Positions 28,164 through 37,946 of a stretch of 64,000 nucleotides of DNA are shown here, one piece after another (position 1 is the stretch's first letter; each line of letters begins with the position of its first letter). The notes below the pieces were generated by a model. The model was not told the DNA's origin. It saw only the letters and a list, made by a program, of their open reading frames with translations, and did no database searches. The translations under genes were made by a program, and so were the position numbers. Source of the DNA: Rhodanobacteraceae bacterium (GTDB lineage: Bacteria; Pseudomonadota; Gammaproteobacteria; Xanthomonadales; SZUA-5); contig JADKFD010000004.1 of assembly GCA_016717705.1 (NCBI GenBank), positions 119,080 through 183,079 on the forward strand, in the 5' to 3' direction.

Positions 28164-30335
28164 TCAGGCAAAATCCAGCGGGTCGACGTCGATGCTCCAG
28201 CGCAGATTGCGATCACGCGCGTGGGCATGAGCCGCTTCGACGGCGGCGGTCAGAAAGGCATGCAGCGGCCCGCGTTCGGCTGACATCACGACCAGTTGGA
28301 AACGCCAGCGCGCCTGCCTGCGCGGCTGCGGCGCCGGCAGCGGTCCGCTGATCTCGACCGCGTTGCGCAGCGCGGCCGGGCAGGCGGCGAGCACGTCGGC
28401 GAGGAAGCGGTCCGCCTTGCCGCCATCGACGTGTTCGGCGCGCAACAGGGCGGCATGGCCCACCGGCGGCAAGCCGCTGTCGGCGCGTTCGAGCAGGGCC
28501 AGGCGCGCGTATTCGCCGTAGCCGTGGCGCAACAACGTCGCCAGCAAGGGGTGCTCGGGCAGATGCGTCTGCAGCAGCACTTCGCCGGCGCGCTCGGCCC
28601 GCCCGGCGCGGCCGGCAACCTGCACGATCAGCTGCGCCAGGCGCTCGCTGGCGCGGAAATCGGCGCTCATCAGGCCCTCGTCGACACCGACGATCACCGC
28701 CAGCGTCACCGCCGGCAGGTGATGGCCCTTGGCCAGCATCTGGGTGCCGACGATCAATGTCGGCTCGCCGCGCAGCAACTCGTCGATCGCGGCGGCGAAA
28801 CTGGATTTCCTGCTGGTGGTGTCGCGATCCAGGCGCACCAGCGGTGTGCCCGGAAAAGCCAGTGCCAGCGCCGCCTCCAGTCGCTCGGTGCCGGCGCCCT
28901 GCGGCACCAGGGCGAGGCTGCTGCAGTTGGGGCAGGATTGCGGCGGGCGTTGCTGGAAGCCGCACTGGTGGCAGCGCAGCCAGGCCGCGCCGCGATGAAA
29001 TGTCAGCGCGATATCGCAATCCGGACATTCGGCGTGCCAGCCGCAGTCGTGGCACAACAGCGCCGGCGCAAAACCACGTCGATTCTTGAATACCAGCACC
29101 TGGCCGCCGGCAGCCAGGTGCTCGCCGATGACGCTCAGCGTGGCGTCGGCCAGGCCATCCTTGAGCCGTTGCCCGCGCACATCCACCAGGCGCCAGCGTG
29201 GCGGCTTCGCGGCGCCGATGCGCGCCGGCATCGACAGCCGCCGGTAGCGACCGAGTTCGATATTGCGCAGGCTCTCCAGGCTGGGGGTGGCGCTGCCCAG
29301 CAGCACCGGCACACCCAGGCCCTGGGCGCGCAGCAGCGCGACGTCGCGGGCGTGGTAGCGGATGCCATCCTGCTGCTTGTAGGAGGCGTCGTGCTCCTCG
29401 TCGACCAGCACCAGGCCCAGCCGCGGCAACGGCGTCCACACCGCCGAGCGCGTGCCGATGACCACGTCGACCTCGCCGCGCGCCGCCGCCGCATAAGCCT
29501 CGACACGCTCACCCTCCGACAGCTCCGAATGCATCGCGGCCACCCGGCCGGGCAGGCGCTCGCGCACGCGGGCGACCAGTTGCGGCGTCAGCCCGATCTC
29601 CGGCACCAGCAGCAGGGCCTGCTGCCCGCGCGCCAGGGCATCGGCGATCAGGCGCAGGTAGACCTCGGTCTTGCCGCTGCCGGTGACGCCGTCGAGCACG
29701 AACACCGAAAAGCCCGCGCCATGCGCGGCGATCTGCGCCAGCACCTCGCTCTGGGCGACGCTCAGTGTCGGGGCTGCCGCGAGAATCGGCGGCGGCGCGT
29801 AGGGCGACATGGCGATGGCATCGACCCAGCCCGCCTCTACCCAGGGCGCCAGCACCGGGCGCCAACGTGGATGCAACTGCGCCAGTTCCGGTTCGCTCGC
29901 CGGCGCTTGCAGCAGGCGTTCCCACAGTCGCTTCTTGGCGGCGCCACGGGTCACCAGCACTTGCTCACGCCCCAGCGCGGTCAGTGCATACAGCCGTCGC
30001 TGCGGCAGCACCATCGGCTCGCTGCGGCGCAGTCCGACCGGCAATGCAGTGGCCAGCGTCTCGCCCAGTGGCGCCAGGTAATAGCGCGCCACGCGCGGAA
30101 TCAGCGCCCACAGCGCCGGATCGATGAGCGGCGGATCGTCGAGCACCGCCAGGATCGGCTTCAGATCGTCGATAGGGCCGGGTTCGACATCGATGACGAC
30201 GCCGACCACCCGGCGACGGCCAAATTCGATCGCCACGCGGGCGCCCGGCTGCGGCGTCGCCATGCCATCGGCCAGTGCGTAGTCGAAGAGGCGCGGCAAG
30301 GGGACCGGGACGGCGATACGGAGGCGGATGGTCAC
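28164..30335 (-). CDS. priA: Primosomal replication protein N' (replication restart helicase PriA)
   Basis: 723 aa. It reloads the replisome at stalled forks. Seen: the N-terminal 3'-DNA-binding domain (FDYALADGMATPQPGARVAIEFGRR), Walker A GVTGSGKTEV (about residues 216-225), DEEH box (312-315), aromatic-rich loop KQQDGIRYHARD, the zinc site with C-CxxC and CxxC groups (CHDCGWHAECPDCD, CHQCGFQ, CPNCSS, about 418-475), and helicase motifs GTQMLAKGHH and QVAGRAGRAERAG. The length is normal. Neighbours do not suggest an operon beyond ilvE downstream. Confidence 0.97.
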   Translation of the reverse strand: MTIRLRIAVPVPLPRLFDYALADGMATPQPGARVAIEFGRRRVVGVVIDVEPGPIDDLKPILAVLDDPPLIDPALWALIPRVARYYLAPLGETLATALPVGLRRSEPMVLPQRRLYALTALGREQVLVTRGAAKKRLWERLLQAPASEPELAQLHPRWRPVLAPWVEAGWVDAIAMSPYAPPPILAAAPTLSVAQSEVLAQIAAHGAGFSVFVLDGVTGSGKTEVYLRLIADALARGQQALLLVPEIGLTPQLVARVRERLPGRVAAMHSELSEGERVEAYAAAARGEVDVVIGTRSAVWTPLPRLGLVLVDEEHDASYKQQDGIRYHARDVALLRAQGLGVPVLLGSATPSLESLRNIELGRYRRLSMPARIGAAKPPRWRLVDVRGQRLKDGLADATLSVIGEHLAAGGQVLVFKNRRGFAPALLCHDCGWHAECPDCDIALTFHRGAAWLRCHQCGFQQRPPQSCPNCSSLALVPQGAGTERLEAALALAFPGTPLVRLDRDTTSRKSSFAAAIDELLRGEPTLIVGTQMLAKGHHLPAVTLAVIVGVDEGLMSADFRASERLAQLIVQVAGRAGRAERAGEVLLQTHLPEHPLLATLLRHGYGEYARLALLERADSGLPPVGHAALLRAEHVDGGKADRFLADVLAACPAALRNAVEISGPLPAPQPRRQARWRFQLVVMSAERGPLHAFLTAAVEAAHAHARDRNLRWSIDVDPLDFA

Positions 30336-30471
30336 GCGTGCTCTTCAAGCATTTCCGGTCGCCCCTGCCGGTGCGCCTGCCGCGCAGACCGGGGCGGGCC
30401 GCGACAAGCTCGGGGATGTCCCGTCTCAAAGACGTACGGCATGTCCGGTGAAAGGGCGCGCACGTCGCACC

Positions 30472-30792
30472 CTACACCGGCAACATCTCGACCAGCGGCG
30501 CCAGCACCCGGCGGTGGATCTCGAACTGACCGGCGAAGCGTTCGCCGACCTTCGCGCGCATGCGCGGCGCGTGGTCCCGGAGGTATTGGATCAGCGCGTG
30601 ATGGCTGTCCATCCGGTAGTGGACGACGATCTCCTGATGTTCCGGGGTCGCCACTTCCGGCTCGACGATCAGCACCTCGGCACTGACGAAACCCGGCAGC
30701 GTGAGCAACTCGCGCATGTGATCGCCGAGCCAGGCGCGGTAGTCGTCGGCCACCGCTTCCAAGACCTTGATGTTGACTTCGTAGACGATCAT
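30472..30792 (-). CDS. DUF4286 family protein
   Basis: 106 aa from the ATG at 30792 (MIVYEVNIKVLEAVADDYRAWL). Longer in-frame starts would read into a REP doublet. The N-terminal strand, WLGDHMRELLTLPGFVSAEVL and YRMDSHHALIQYLRDHAPRMR match DUF4286, a small ferredoxin-like (dimeric alpha-beta barrel type) fold common in Gammaproteobacteria and Bacteroidetes. Function is not known. No signal peptide, so cytoplasmic. It stands between priA and the DUF3667 gene on the same strand. Confidence 0.8.
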   Translation of the reverse strand: MIVYEVNIKVLEAVADDYRAWLGDHMRELLTLPGFVSAEVLIVEPEVATPEHQEIVVHYRMDSHHALIQYLRDHAPRMRAKVGERFAGQFEIHRRVLAPLVEMLPV

Positions 30793-30875
30793 GCGGGTAC
30801 CAGAGATCCTTTCAGGAGTAGGGTGAAACCAGTGCCAACGGCAATCACTGGGCGCCGCCGGCCGACCAGCAACGC

Positions 30876-30971
30876 GCAGGATGTGGTGAGCGCAGCGAAC
30901 CGCATCGATCGCGGAACGCATGAGCAAACACCGCGCGATCGATGCGCATCGCTGCGCTCAGCGCATCCTAC
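30876..30971. repeat. GTAG-type REP doublet, family C (GGATGTGGTGAGCGCAGCG)
   Basis: GCAGGATGTGGTGAGCGCAG with GAACCGCATCGAT faces ATCGATGCGCATCGCTGCGC with TCAGCGCATCCTAC. A half copy lies at 42851-42887. The pattern GTAGGATG-AGCGCAGCG-CATC is widespread among GTAG REPs of Proteobacteria. It lies between DUF4286 and DUF3667 genes. Confidence 0.8.
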
Positions 30972-30984
30972 CCACGATTGCGCC

Positions 30985-32178
30985 CTACAGACTGACCAGG
31001 CTGGCCACCAGCGCGCCGACCGCGGTGAAGCTGACCAGGCAAAGATACAGGGTACCGATGGTGAAAAAGGCGATCGGTGCCCCCCACCAGCGCTGTCGAT
31101 ACACACGTTTTTGCGTCAGGAACAGGTTCAGCGGTATCCAGGCGATGGCCAGACCCATCAGCACCCACCAGGGATTGGTCCAGCCGGCGGGCCAGTGCTC
31201 GGCGATCCATGCCAGTCCGACTGCCACCAGGATGCCCATGTAGATGAAGGTGTGGCTGTGGATCGCCACCATCAGGTGTTCCATGTACATGCGGCGCTTG
31301 AACACCAGCACCAGTTTCAGCAGCAGCGCAAAGATCGGCAGCAGCACGAACAGGCTCTGCGGCAGCACGCGCAGGAAGGCATGCCCCAGGCGCTTGGGGT
31401 CTTCGCGCGCGAGTTCCATGTTGGATTTCATGATGCCGATGTAGTCGTTGAGCCACTGGTTGCCGCTGGCAGGCAACCAGTCGATGGTCACTGGATTTTC
31501 GGTGGGGTGCCACGGCTGATCGCCGAAGATGGTGAGGGTCATCGGTCTCTTCTTGCCGTCTTTGCCTTTCGTGCCTTCGATGCCGTCGGACTCGCTGTCC
31601 TCGGCCCCGATGGCGTCCGCGCCGGGCGTCGCCGGTTCAAGACCGGCTGCTTGACCCGATGATGCAGGAGCGGCAGCGGGCGGCAGTTCCTTCGCTGCAT
31701 CCACCGGCTCTGCATTGCCCGGATCGCTGTCCGATTTTCCCGGGTTGCCGTCGAGAACCTTGATGTCGCCGCTCTCCGAGACCTGCATGCCGTCGAGTTC
31801 GCTGGTCGCGTTGACGATCAGGAACAGCAAGGCACTCACCACCAGGTAGACGCGCAGCGGCCGCACGAAGCTCATGCGCTTGCCGAGCAGGTACAGCTCG
31901 GTCAGCCGCCCCGGCCGGAAGAACAGGCTGACCAGCGTGCGCCAGACGCGCGCATCGACATCGAACAGGTAATCGACCGCATCGCTCGTGAGTGCCAGCA
32001 GGTTGCGGATCGGCGTTTTCTCCGGCTGCCCGCATTGATGACAGAACGGCCCCTGCAGCGCGACGCCGCAGTTCTCGCAATGGCGACCCTGCCACGCCAG
32101 CGCCTTGCGCTCGCGACGACTGCGCGGCGTCGTGGGCGCAGTGGGCTGCGCCGTCGGCGTCGCCAGCGCTTCGCTCAT
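30985..32178 (-). CDS. DUF3667 family membrane protein with zinc ribbon
   Basis: 397 aa from the ATG at 32178, which overlaps the stop of the epimerase gene (ATGA). N-terminal zinc ribbon CENCGVALQGPFCHQCGQ (residues about 34-51), then the family core (LLALTSDAVDYLFDVDARVWRTLVSLFFRPGRLTELYLLGKR), a first membrane helix (LRVYLVVSALLFLIVNA), a long acidic Gly/Glu insert (about 145-210), and four further helices at the C-terminus (SLFVLLPIFALLLKLVLVF to FTAVGALVASLVSL). The function of DUF3667 is unknown. The overlap with the epimerase suggests a joint lipid or isoprenoid-related role, but that is only a guess. Confidence 0.82.
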   Translation of the reverse strand: MSEALATPTAQPTAPTTPRSRRERKALAWQGRHCENCGVALQGPFCHQCGQPEKTPIRNLLALTSDAVDYLFDVDARVWRTLVSLFFRPGRLTELYLLGKRMSFVRPLRVYLVVSALLFLIVNATSELDGMQVSESGDIKVLDGNPGKSDSDPGNAEPVDAAKELPPAAAPASSGQAAGLEPATPGADAIGAEDSESDGIEGTKGKDGKKRPMTLTIFGDQPWHPTENPVTIDWLPASGNQWLNDYIGIMKSNMELAREDPKRLGHAFLRVLPQSLFVLLPIFALLLKLVLVFKRRMYMEHLMVAIHSHTFIYMGILVAVGLAWIAEHWPAGWTNPWWVLMGLAIAWIPLNLFLTQKRVYRQRWWGAPIAFFTIGTLYLCLVSFTAVGALVASLVSL

Positions 32179-33161
32179 CGTGCCGCCACCAGCTTTTGTT
32201 CGCGCAGCCATTGCACCGTGTCGGCGAGCAAATGATCGAGCGGCGTGACCTTGAGGTCGAGCTGCGTCTTGGCCTTGCGGATGTCGCAATGCATGTGATG
32301 GCAGACAAAAGCCACCGATTCGGGCGTCAGGTCCGGCTCGCGACCAGTCAGCCGGCTGAGCCAGTCCTTGGCCTGGGCCACCGCTTTCAACGCAAACGCC
32401 GGGATCGACCGGGCCGGCGTCGGTTTGCCCAGTTGTCGGCCGATGCGTTGGACCAGGTCAAGAAATGTCGTTTCCTCGCCGCCCAGCAGATAGTTCTCGC
32501 CGCACACGCCGCGCTCGGCGGCGTGGATGTGCGCCAGCGCCGCCTCGCGCACATCGACGAAGGCGCCGCTGCCGGGCGGCACGCCGGGCAGCTTCTGCTG
32601 GTCGACCATCAGGATCAAACGCGCCCAGTTGTGCGTGTCGCCGGGCCCGAAGATATGCGTGGGATTGCAGATCACCGCGTCGAGGCCAGCCTTGATGCCG
32701 GCGCGCACCTCGTCCTCGCCGCGCGCCTTGGTGTCCGAATAGTTGATCCAGGAGCCGCGCCCCAGTTGCGGCGAGGTCTCGCTGATGACCTCGTCGGTCA
32801 GCCCGTACACGGCGACACTGGAGGTGTGCACCATGCGGCCGACGCCGGCGCGCAGCGCCGCCTGCACCACATTGCGCGTGCCGCCGACATTGATGCGCGT
32901 CTGCTCGGCGAACTTGGGTTTCCATGACGCCGTGCTGGCGGCGACATGGAACAGTAATTCGGGCTTGCCCTGGAGCGCCGCGTCCAGCGATGGGACATCG
33001 CTGATATCGCCGCGAAAGGTCTCGACAGGCAGGCCGCGCAGCGTCGCCAGCGTGCTCTCGGAGCGATACAGCGCGCGCACCTGATAGCCGCGATCGCACA
33101 AGAGGCGCACCAGATGGCCGCCCAGGAAGCCCGTTGCACCGGTCACCACGGCCGTCGGCAT
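32175..33161 (-). CDS. NAD-dependent epimerase/dehydratase (extended SDR, dihydroflavonol-reductase-like)
   Basis: 328 aa from the ATG at 33161. The NAD(P)-binding motif VTGATGFLGGHLVR (residues 6-19) starts right at the N-terminus, which fixes the start; upstream extensions are low-complexity. Seen: HVAASTASWKPKF, VHTSSVAVYGL (Ser of the triad), INYSDTKARGEDEV (Tyr-x-x-x-Lys, about 155-159), NPTHIFGPGD and GENYLLGGEETTFLDLV. It resembles sterol-dehydrogenase/hopanoid-associated or dihydroflavonol-type reductases. The substrate is unknown. Its stop overlaps the DUF3667 start by 4 bp. It is divergent from the MATE gene across a 228-bp gap with a heptamer inverted pair. Confidence 0.86.
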   Translation of the reverse strand: MPTAVVTGATGFLGGHLVRLLCDRGYQVRALYRSESTLATLRGLPVETFRGDISDVPSLDAALQGKPELLFHVAASTASWKPKFAEQTRINVGGTRNVVQAALRAGVGRMVHTSSVAVYGLTDEVISETSPQLGRGSWINYSDTKARGEDEVRAGIKAGLDAVICNPTHIFGPGDTHNWARLILMVDQQKLPGVPPGSGAFVDVREAALAHIHAAERGVCGENYLLGGEETTFLDLVQRIGRQLGKPTPARSIPAFALKAVAQAKDWLSRLTGREPDLTPESVAFVCHHMHCDIRKAKTQLDLKVTPLDHLLADTVQWLREQKLVAAR

Positions 33162-33270
33162 GACCTTCCCCTCATTCGCTGTCAGCCCCGTAAGATACGC
33201 GGCCCGCTTGACCGCCGCGAATGCGTCGCGAGGGTGATCGGTGATCTGTTGCGTCTGTGGCCGAATCAAA

Positions 33271-33357
33271 GGCGGGGCAGGGGGCAGGGGACCCAGTTCG
33301 CGCCATGCTTGGAGTGTGCCGCGAGGTTGGTCCCCTGCCCCCTGACCCTTGCCCCGC
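33271..33357. repeat. GGGGCAG heptamer inverted pair
   Basis: GGGGCAGGGGGCAGGGGACC at 33273-33292 faces GGTCCCCTGCCCCCTGACCC with TTGCCCCGC (to 33357) around a 37-bp centre. The unit is 7 bp (GGGGCAG, GGGACC), closely related to the GGGACCC tracts. It lies in the leader of the MATE gene, 33 bp before its ATG. Confidence 0.8.
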
Positions 33358-33389
33358 TTTCTCCTGTTGTCGATCAATCGAATCGAGAT

Positions 33390-34897
33390 ATGCAGACCGA
33401 GTCTTACCCGACGCACCTGAAGTCCACATTGCGCCTGGCCGCGCCGCTGGTCGTCGGCCAGCTGTCGGCGATGGGCCTGAGCGTGGTCGACAGCGTGATT
33501 GCCGGTCGCCTCGGTCCGGCGGCGCTCGGTGGCGTGGCCGTCGGCGGCGCGGTCTACAGCTTCTCCTTGCTGCTGACCATTGGCGTGCTCGGCTCGGTTA
33601 CGCCGACCGTCGCCCAACTGTTCGGCGCGAAGCGCTTCGACGAGATCGCGCCGCGCGCGCGCCAGGCCTGGTGGCTGGCGCTGGTGTTGGGTCTGACGGT
33701 CATGCTGATCTGCTTCAATGCCGCGCCGATGCTGCGCGCGATCGGCGTCGATCCGCAGCTTTATCCGTACGCCAGCGAGTTCCTGCGCGGGGTGGGCTGC
33801 GGTGGACCGGCGCTGGCGGCATTTTTCACGCTGCGCGGTTACGCCGACGGCCTCGGTCGCACCAAGCCGGGCATGGTGGCCTCGACCTGGGCCTGGTTCT
33901 GTTGGTGCCGCTGGCCATCTTGCTGGCTTTTGGCGCCGGGCCCATTCCAGCGCTAGGCACCTTTGGGCTCGGCCTGGCGACGGCCATCGTGCTGAGCTGC
34001 GAGGTGATCGGTCTGGCCTGGTATCTGCAACGCGCCAGCTGGTTCAAGCGCTTCGGCAGCATCCTCAAGATTGATCGGCCGCAGCGCGAACCGATCCGCG
34101 CTTTGCTGGCGCTCGGCTTGCCGATGGCCTTCGCCTGGGAGATGGAGGGCGGGCTGTTCTTCGTCGTCGCGCTGCTGATGGGCCGCATCGGCGGCGACTG
34201 GGCGGCGGCGCACCAGATCGCCATCAGCGTGGCCTCGGTGGCCTTCATGGTGCCCTTGGGCCTGGCGCAGGCGGTGACCGTGCGTGTCGGCCATGCGCGC
34301 GGCGCCGAGGACATCGTCGGCGTGCGCCGCGCCGGCGTCACCGGTCTCATGCTGGCGCTCGCCACGCAGACCTTTTCGGCCGCGGTGATGCTGATCTTCG
34401 CCGCGCAACTCACTCGCCTGTACGCGCCCGGCGCCGAGCAACTGGTGCCACTGGCGGTGCAACTGATGTTCCTGGCCGGCATCTTCCAGATGTCCGACGG
34501 CATCCAGGTGGTCGCCGCCGGCGCGCTGCGCGGACTCAAGGACACCCAGTTGCCGATGTACATCACCGCCTTGTCCTACTGGGGCATCGGCTTCCCGCTC
34601 GCCTGGGGCCTCGGCTTCGGCACCGGCCTTGGCGCACCCGGGCTGTGGATCGGCTTCATCGCCGGCCTGACCATGGCCGCCATCCTGCTCAACTGGCGCT
34701 TTGTGGTGATGCTGAGGCGTGTCTGGCGGCATGGTGCTGGTGAGCGCAGCGACCGCATCGCGGTCGCGGCGCCGCCGTGCAGTTTGCAAAGGCGCAAAGG
34801 AGCAAGGGGCGGGCCCGGGTCGATGTCGTGGGCCAGACCGGCGCATCAGAGCGGCCCTTGGCGTTCGCGTAACGGCCCGGCGAGGCCAGTTCTCTGA
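33390..34897 (+). CDS. MATE-family multidrug/Na+ antiporter, frameshifted
   Basis: About 450-500 aa when joined. Start MQTESYPTHLKSTLRLAAPLVVGQL at 33390. The first part covers helices 1-5 (VVDSVIAGRLGPAALGGVAVG, LGSVTPTVAQLFGAKR, LRGYADGLGRTKPGMV). The frame changes near 33885-33900, where one base appears to be missing. It goes on as LVLLVPLAILLAFGAGPIPALG, GLPMAFAWEMEGGLFFVVALLMGR, HQIAISVASVAFMVPLGLAQAVTVRVG and GALRGLKDTQLPMYI, all NorM/MATE features. The last 50 residues (HGAGERSDRIAV onward) look like read-through, partly into REP-like DNA at 34737, so the true end is probably near 34740. Divergent from the epimerase gene. Confidence 0.84.
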
Positions 34898-35039
34898 CGC
34901 CCGCGCCCCAGCCCGTCGTCCCCTGCGGACCGGAATGCTCTTGATCAGACTGCGCCCCGCCACCAATTGCCGCCAACCCGTTCGCAGTCGCACACTGCGG
35001 CGTGCTCGAAACTGCACGCAGGTTTCACAGGTGTCGGCC

Positions 35040-37946
35040 ATGCGAACCGCGATTGCCCTGTTGCTTGCCTCCTCCTGCGCCACGGCGCAAACGCCGCAGG
35101 TGAACTACGACATCGTCTACGTGCGCCAGGAGCGCCTGGGCGACCAGACCTTCACCTGGTGGCCGGAGGTGTTCCATCCGGCGCGGCTGGATGCGGGCGC
35201 CGACCTGATGCTGCTGCACGCGGACGGCAGCGAGGAGGTGCTGGTCGATGGCGGCATCGGCGGCGTCACCGATCCGGTGGTGTCTTTCGACGGCCAGTCG
35301 GTGTATTTCGCGCGCTTTCCGGACCTGCGCACCGATTCGCTCAACTATCAGCGCGAATTCCTGCCCGAAGCCGGCGCCGACATCTGGCGCATGCACGTGC
35401 CGACGCGCCAGCTGACGCAGTTGACGCACGGCGAGTTCACGCCCAACACCGGTGCCGGCAACTGGCATCCCACCAATCCGCTCGATCCGCCGGCGCAATA
35501 CAACCGCCTCGGCTACGGCATCCTGAATCTCGGGCCGATGCCGCTGCCGGACGGACGCATCGCTTTCACCAGCAATCGCAATGCCTATCTGCCGCCGAAG
35601 GGCTACACGATGCCGACGCTGCAGCTTTTCGTGATGGATGCCAACGGTGACAACGTCGAGGCGATCGCGCCGATGTCGATCTCCTCGGCGCTGCATCCGA
35701 CCATCCTGAAGAACGGCGAGCTGATGTTCTCCAGCCACGAGGCGCAGGGTCTGCGCGACCAGCGCATGTGGGGGATCTGGGGCATTCAGCCCGACGGGCG
35801 CGCGTGGCGGCCGATCGTCAGCGCTTTCCACGATGCGCGCGCCTTCCACTTCATGACCCAGGCCAGCGACGGCCGCATCGTCGTGGTCGATTACTACAAC
35901 CTCAACAATTCCGGTTTCGGCACGCTGTTGACCGTGCCCGAGACGCCCACCGCAGGCCAGCCGCCGTTCTACCCCGCATTTCTGGCCAACAATCCGGATC
36001 TGCCGGAAACGCTGTCGTTTGGCGCCTATCAGTTCCAGATGCACTTCACGCCGCGCGGGATGCAGGTGCTGACGCCGTTCACCCACCCGGAAGACGAGGC
36101 CGCGCCGATCGGCGCCGGCGGCGTGCGCGTCGGCAAGCTGACGCATCCGTCCGGCGCGCCCGGCAATGACCTCCTGGTGGCGTACAGCGCCGGTCCGGTC
36201 AACCATCTGGATCGCCCGGTGCAGATCCCGCGCATCGACAGCGGCATCTATCTGATCGACCAGATGCAGACGATCACCAATCCCAACCAACTGGTGCTGA
36301 TCAAAAACAGCCCGAACTACAACGAAGCCTGGCCGCGCGCGCTGGTGCCGTACGCGGCGGTGCATGGCGTGGCCGCGCCGGCCAGCCGACCATGGCTGCC
36401 CAATGACGGCAGTGTCGATGCGCGCCTGCCGGCGGGCACGCCGCACGGGCTGGTCGGATCGAGCAGTGTGTACAAGCGCGAGAGTTTTCCCGGCTACACG
36501 CGTGCTGGCTACGAGTCCTATTTCGGTCTGGATGCCTTCAACACGACCGAGAACGGGCAGAGCCCGAACTGGTTCACGCAAGGTGCCGATGCCGGGCGTT
36601 ACAGCAATGCCGACATCTGGGCGCTACGGGTGGTGGCGATGGAGCCAAACACGCACCGCTCCTATGGCCCCAATGAAGGCCAGCATTACCGCTCGCATGC
36701 CAACGAGCGACTGCGCATCCTCGGCGAGATTCCGCTGCGAAAGCTCAATGGTCAGGGCCAAACCGTGCTCGATCCCGAGGGCAATCCGGACACCAGTTTC
36801 CTGTTCAAGCTGCCGGCCGACACGCCATTCACCTTCCAGTTGATCGATCGCCGCGGCATGCTGCTGACCGCCTCGCAGACCTGGCACCAGGTGCGCCCCG
36901 GCGAGAAACGCGTCGACTGCGGCGGTTGCCATGCGCATTCACAGCAGCCGCTGCAGTTCGAACAGACCGCCGCCGCTGCGGCGGACTTTCCGATTCACGA
37001 TCTCGGCGCGAGCACGCCGCTGCTGACGCTGGCGGCCAGTGGCGATCCGGGTCTGCGCGTCGAGCCGGTCGGCGCGGTGAATGTCGAGTTCCTGCGCGAT
37101 ATCCGTCCGCTGCTGCAGCGCTCCTGCGTCAGTTGCCACAGCGGCGCCGCGCCGGCCGGCAACCTCAACCTCGGCAACTTGAGCGCGATCGACGGCGTAC
37201 CCGGCGACTACTACCGGCTGGCAGCCGACAGCGCCGGCCAGTTCGGCTATCCGCCGTTGATCGGCAGCTGGCGCCAGACCAATGCCAGCCGCTACATCCG
37301 CCAGTTCCAGAGCCGCCGCAGCCTGTTGATCTGGAAGCTCTTTGGCCAGCGCCTGGATGGCTTCACCAATGCCGACCATCCGACCGAAACCACGCCGGGC
37401 AACGCGGCGACGCTGCCGCCGGGCGCCAATCCCTCGCTGGCTGATCTGGATTACAGCGGTACGCCGATGCCGCCGCCGGGTTCGGGGGCGACACCGCTCA
37501 GCGACGAGGAGAAGCTCAAGTTCGTGCGCTGGATCGATCTCGGTGCGCCGATCGACACCGGCAGCGGCAGCGCCGCCGCACTCGGCTGGCTGCTCGATGA
37601 TCTCCGGCCCACATTGACCATCTCGGCGCCGCGCGCGGGTGCCAACCCGGGGCCGCTGGCGGAGATCCGCTTCGGTGTTGCCGATGCCTACAGCGGCATC
37701 AATGCCGCGAGCCTGGATGTGCGAGCTGACTTCGTCGTCAACGGACGCGCCGCGGGGAGCCAGTTGGCCGATCTGGCGCAGGACCTCGGCGACGGCCGCC
37801 GGCGGATCGTGCTCAGCCCGACCATTCCCACGCTTGTCCGCGGAGTGCTGACCATCAGCATCGCCGACAGCCAAGGCAACCGGCAGCGCCAGCAGCGCGT
37901 CTTCGGCGTCGGCGCGGACGTGTTGCTGGCCAACGGTTTCGAGTAG
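35040..37946 (+). CDS. Large secreted HzsA-related protein: PD40-like propeller with two c-type haem sites
   Basis: 968 aa from the ATG at 35040, with signal peptide MRTAIALLLASSCATAQT. The ATG at 34719 would add 107 junk residues. Residues about 60-400 carry TolB/PD40-like strands (DPVVSFDGQSVYFARFPD, MPLPDGRIAFTSNRNAY, LHPTILKNGELMFSSHEA). A middle domain follows (about 430-620), then CGGCH at 627-631 and CVSCH at 696-700, both CxxCH haem-c sites, in sections with GEKRVDCGGCHAHS and RDIRPLLQRSCVSCHSG. The last 150 residues are beta-rich with a Bacterial-Ig look and end VLLANGFE. This order resembles the alpha subunit of hydrazine synthase and the many HzsA-related proteins in non-anammox bacteria. 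Hydrazine chemistry should not be inferred. The stop codon lies within a REP. Confidence 0.8.
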   Translation: MRTAIALLLASSCATAQTPQVNYDIVYVRQERLGDQTFTWWPEVFHPARLDAGADLMLLHADGSEEVLVDGGIGGVTDPVVSFDGQSVYFARFPDLRTDSLNYQREFLPEAGADIWRMHVPTRQLTQLTHGEFTPNTGAGNWHPTNPLDPPAQYNRLGYGILNLGPMPLPDGRIAFTSNRNAYLPPKGYTMPTLQLFVMDANGDNVEAIAPMSISSALHPTILKNGELMFSSHEAQGLRDQRMWGIWGIQPDGRAWRPIVSAFHDARAFHFMTQASDGRIVVVDYYNLNNSGFGTLLTVPETPTAGQPPFYPAFLANNPDLPETLSFGAYQFQMHFTPRGMQVLTPFTHPEDEAAPIGAGGVRVGKLTHPSGAPGNDLLVAYSAGPVNHLDRPVQIPRIDSGIYLIDQMQTITNPNQLVLIKNSPNYNEAWPRALVPYAAVHGVAAPASRPWLPNDGSVDARLPAGTPHGLVGSSSVYKRESFPGYTRAGYESYFGLDAFNTTENGQSPNWFTQGADAGRYSNADIWALRVVAMEPNTHRSYGPNEGQHYRSHANERLRILGEIPLRKLNGQGQTVLDPEGNPDTSFLFKLPADTPFTFQLIDRRGMLLTASQTWHQVRPGEKRVDCGGCHAHSQQPLQFEQTAAAAADFPIHDLGASTPLLTLAASGDPGLRVEPVGAVNVEFLRDIRPLLQRSCVSCHSGAAPAGNLNLGNLSAIDGVPGDYYRLAADSAGQFGYPPLIGSWRQTNASRYIRQFQSRRSLLIWKLFGQRLDGFTNADHPTETTPGNAATLPPGANPSLADLDYSGTPMPPPGSGATPLSDEEKLKFVRWIDLGAPIDTGSGSAAALGWLLDDLRPTLTISAPRAGANPGPLAEIRFGVADAYSGINAASLDVRADFVVNGRAAGSQLADLAQDLGDGRRRIVLSPTIPTLVRGVLTISIADSQGNRQRQQRVFGVGADVLLANGFE

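Noticed and set aside
35040..37946. Calling the haem protein a hydrazine synthase subunit
   Set aside because: No partner subunits or anammox genes; HzsA-like layout is common in unrelated bacteria.
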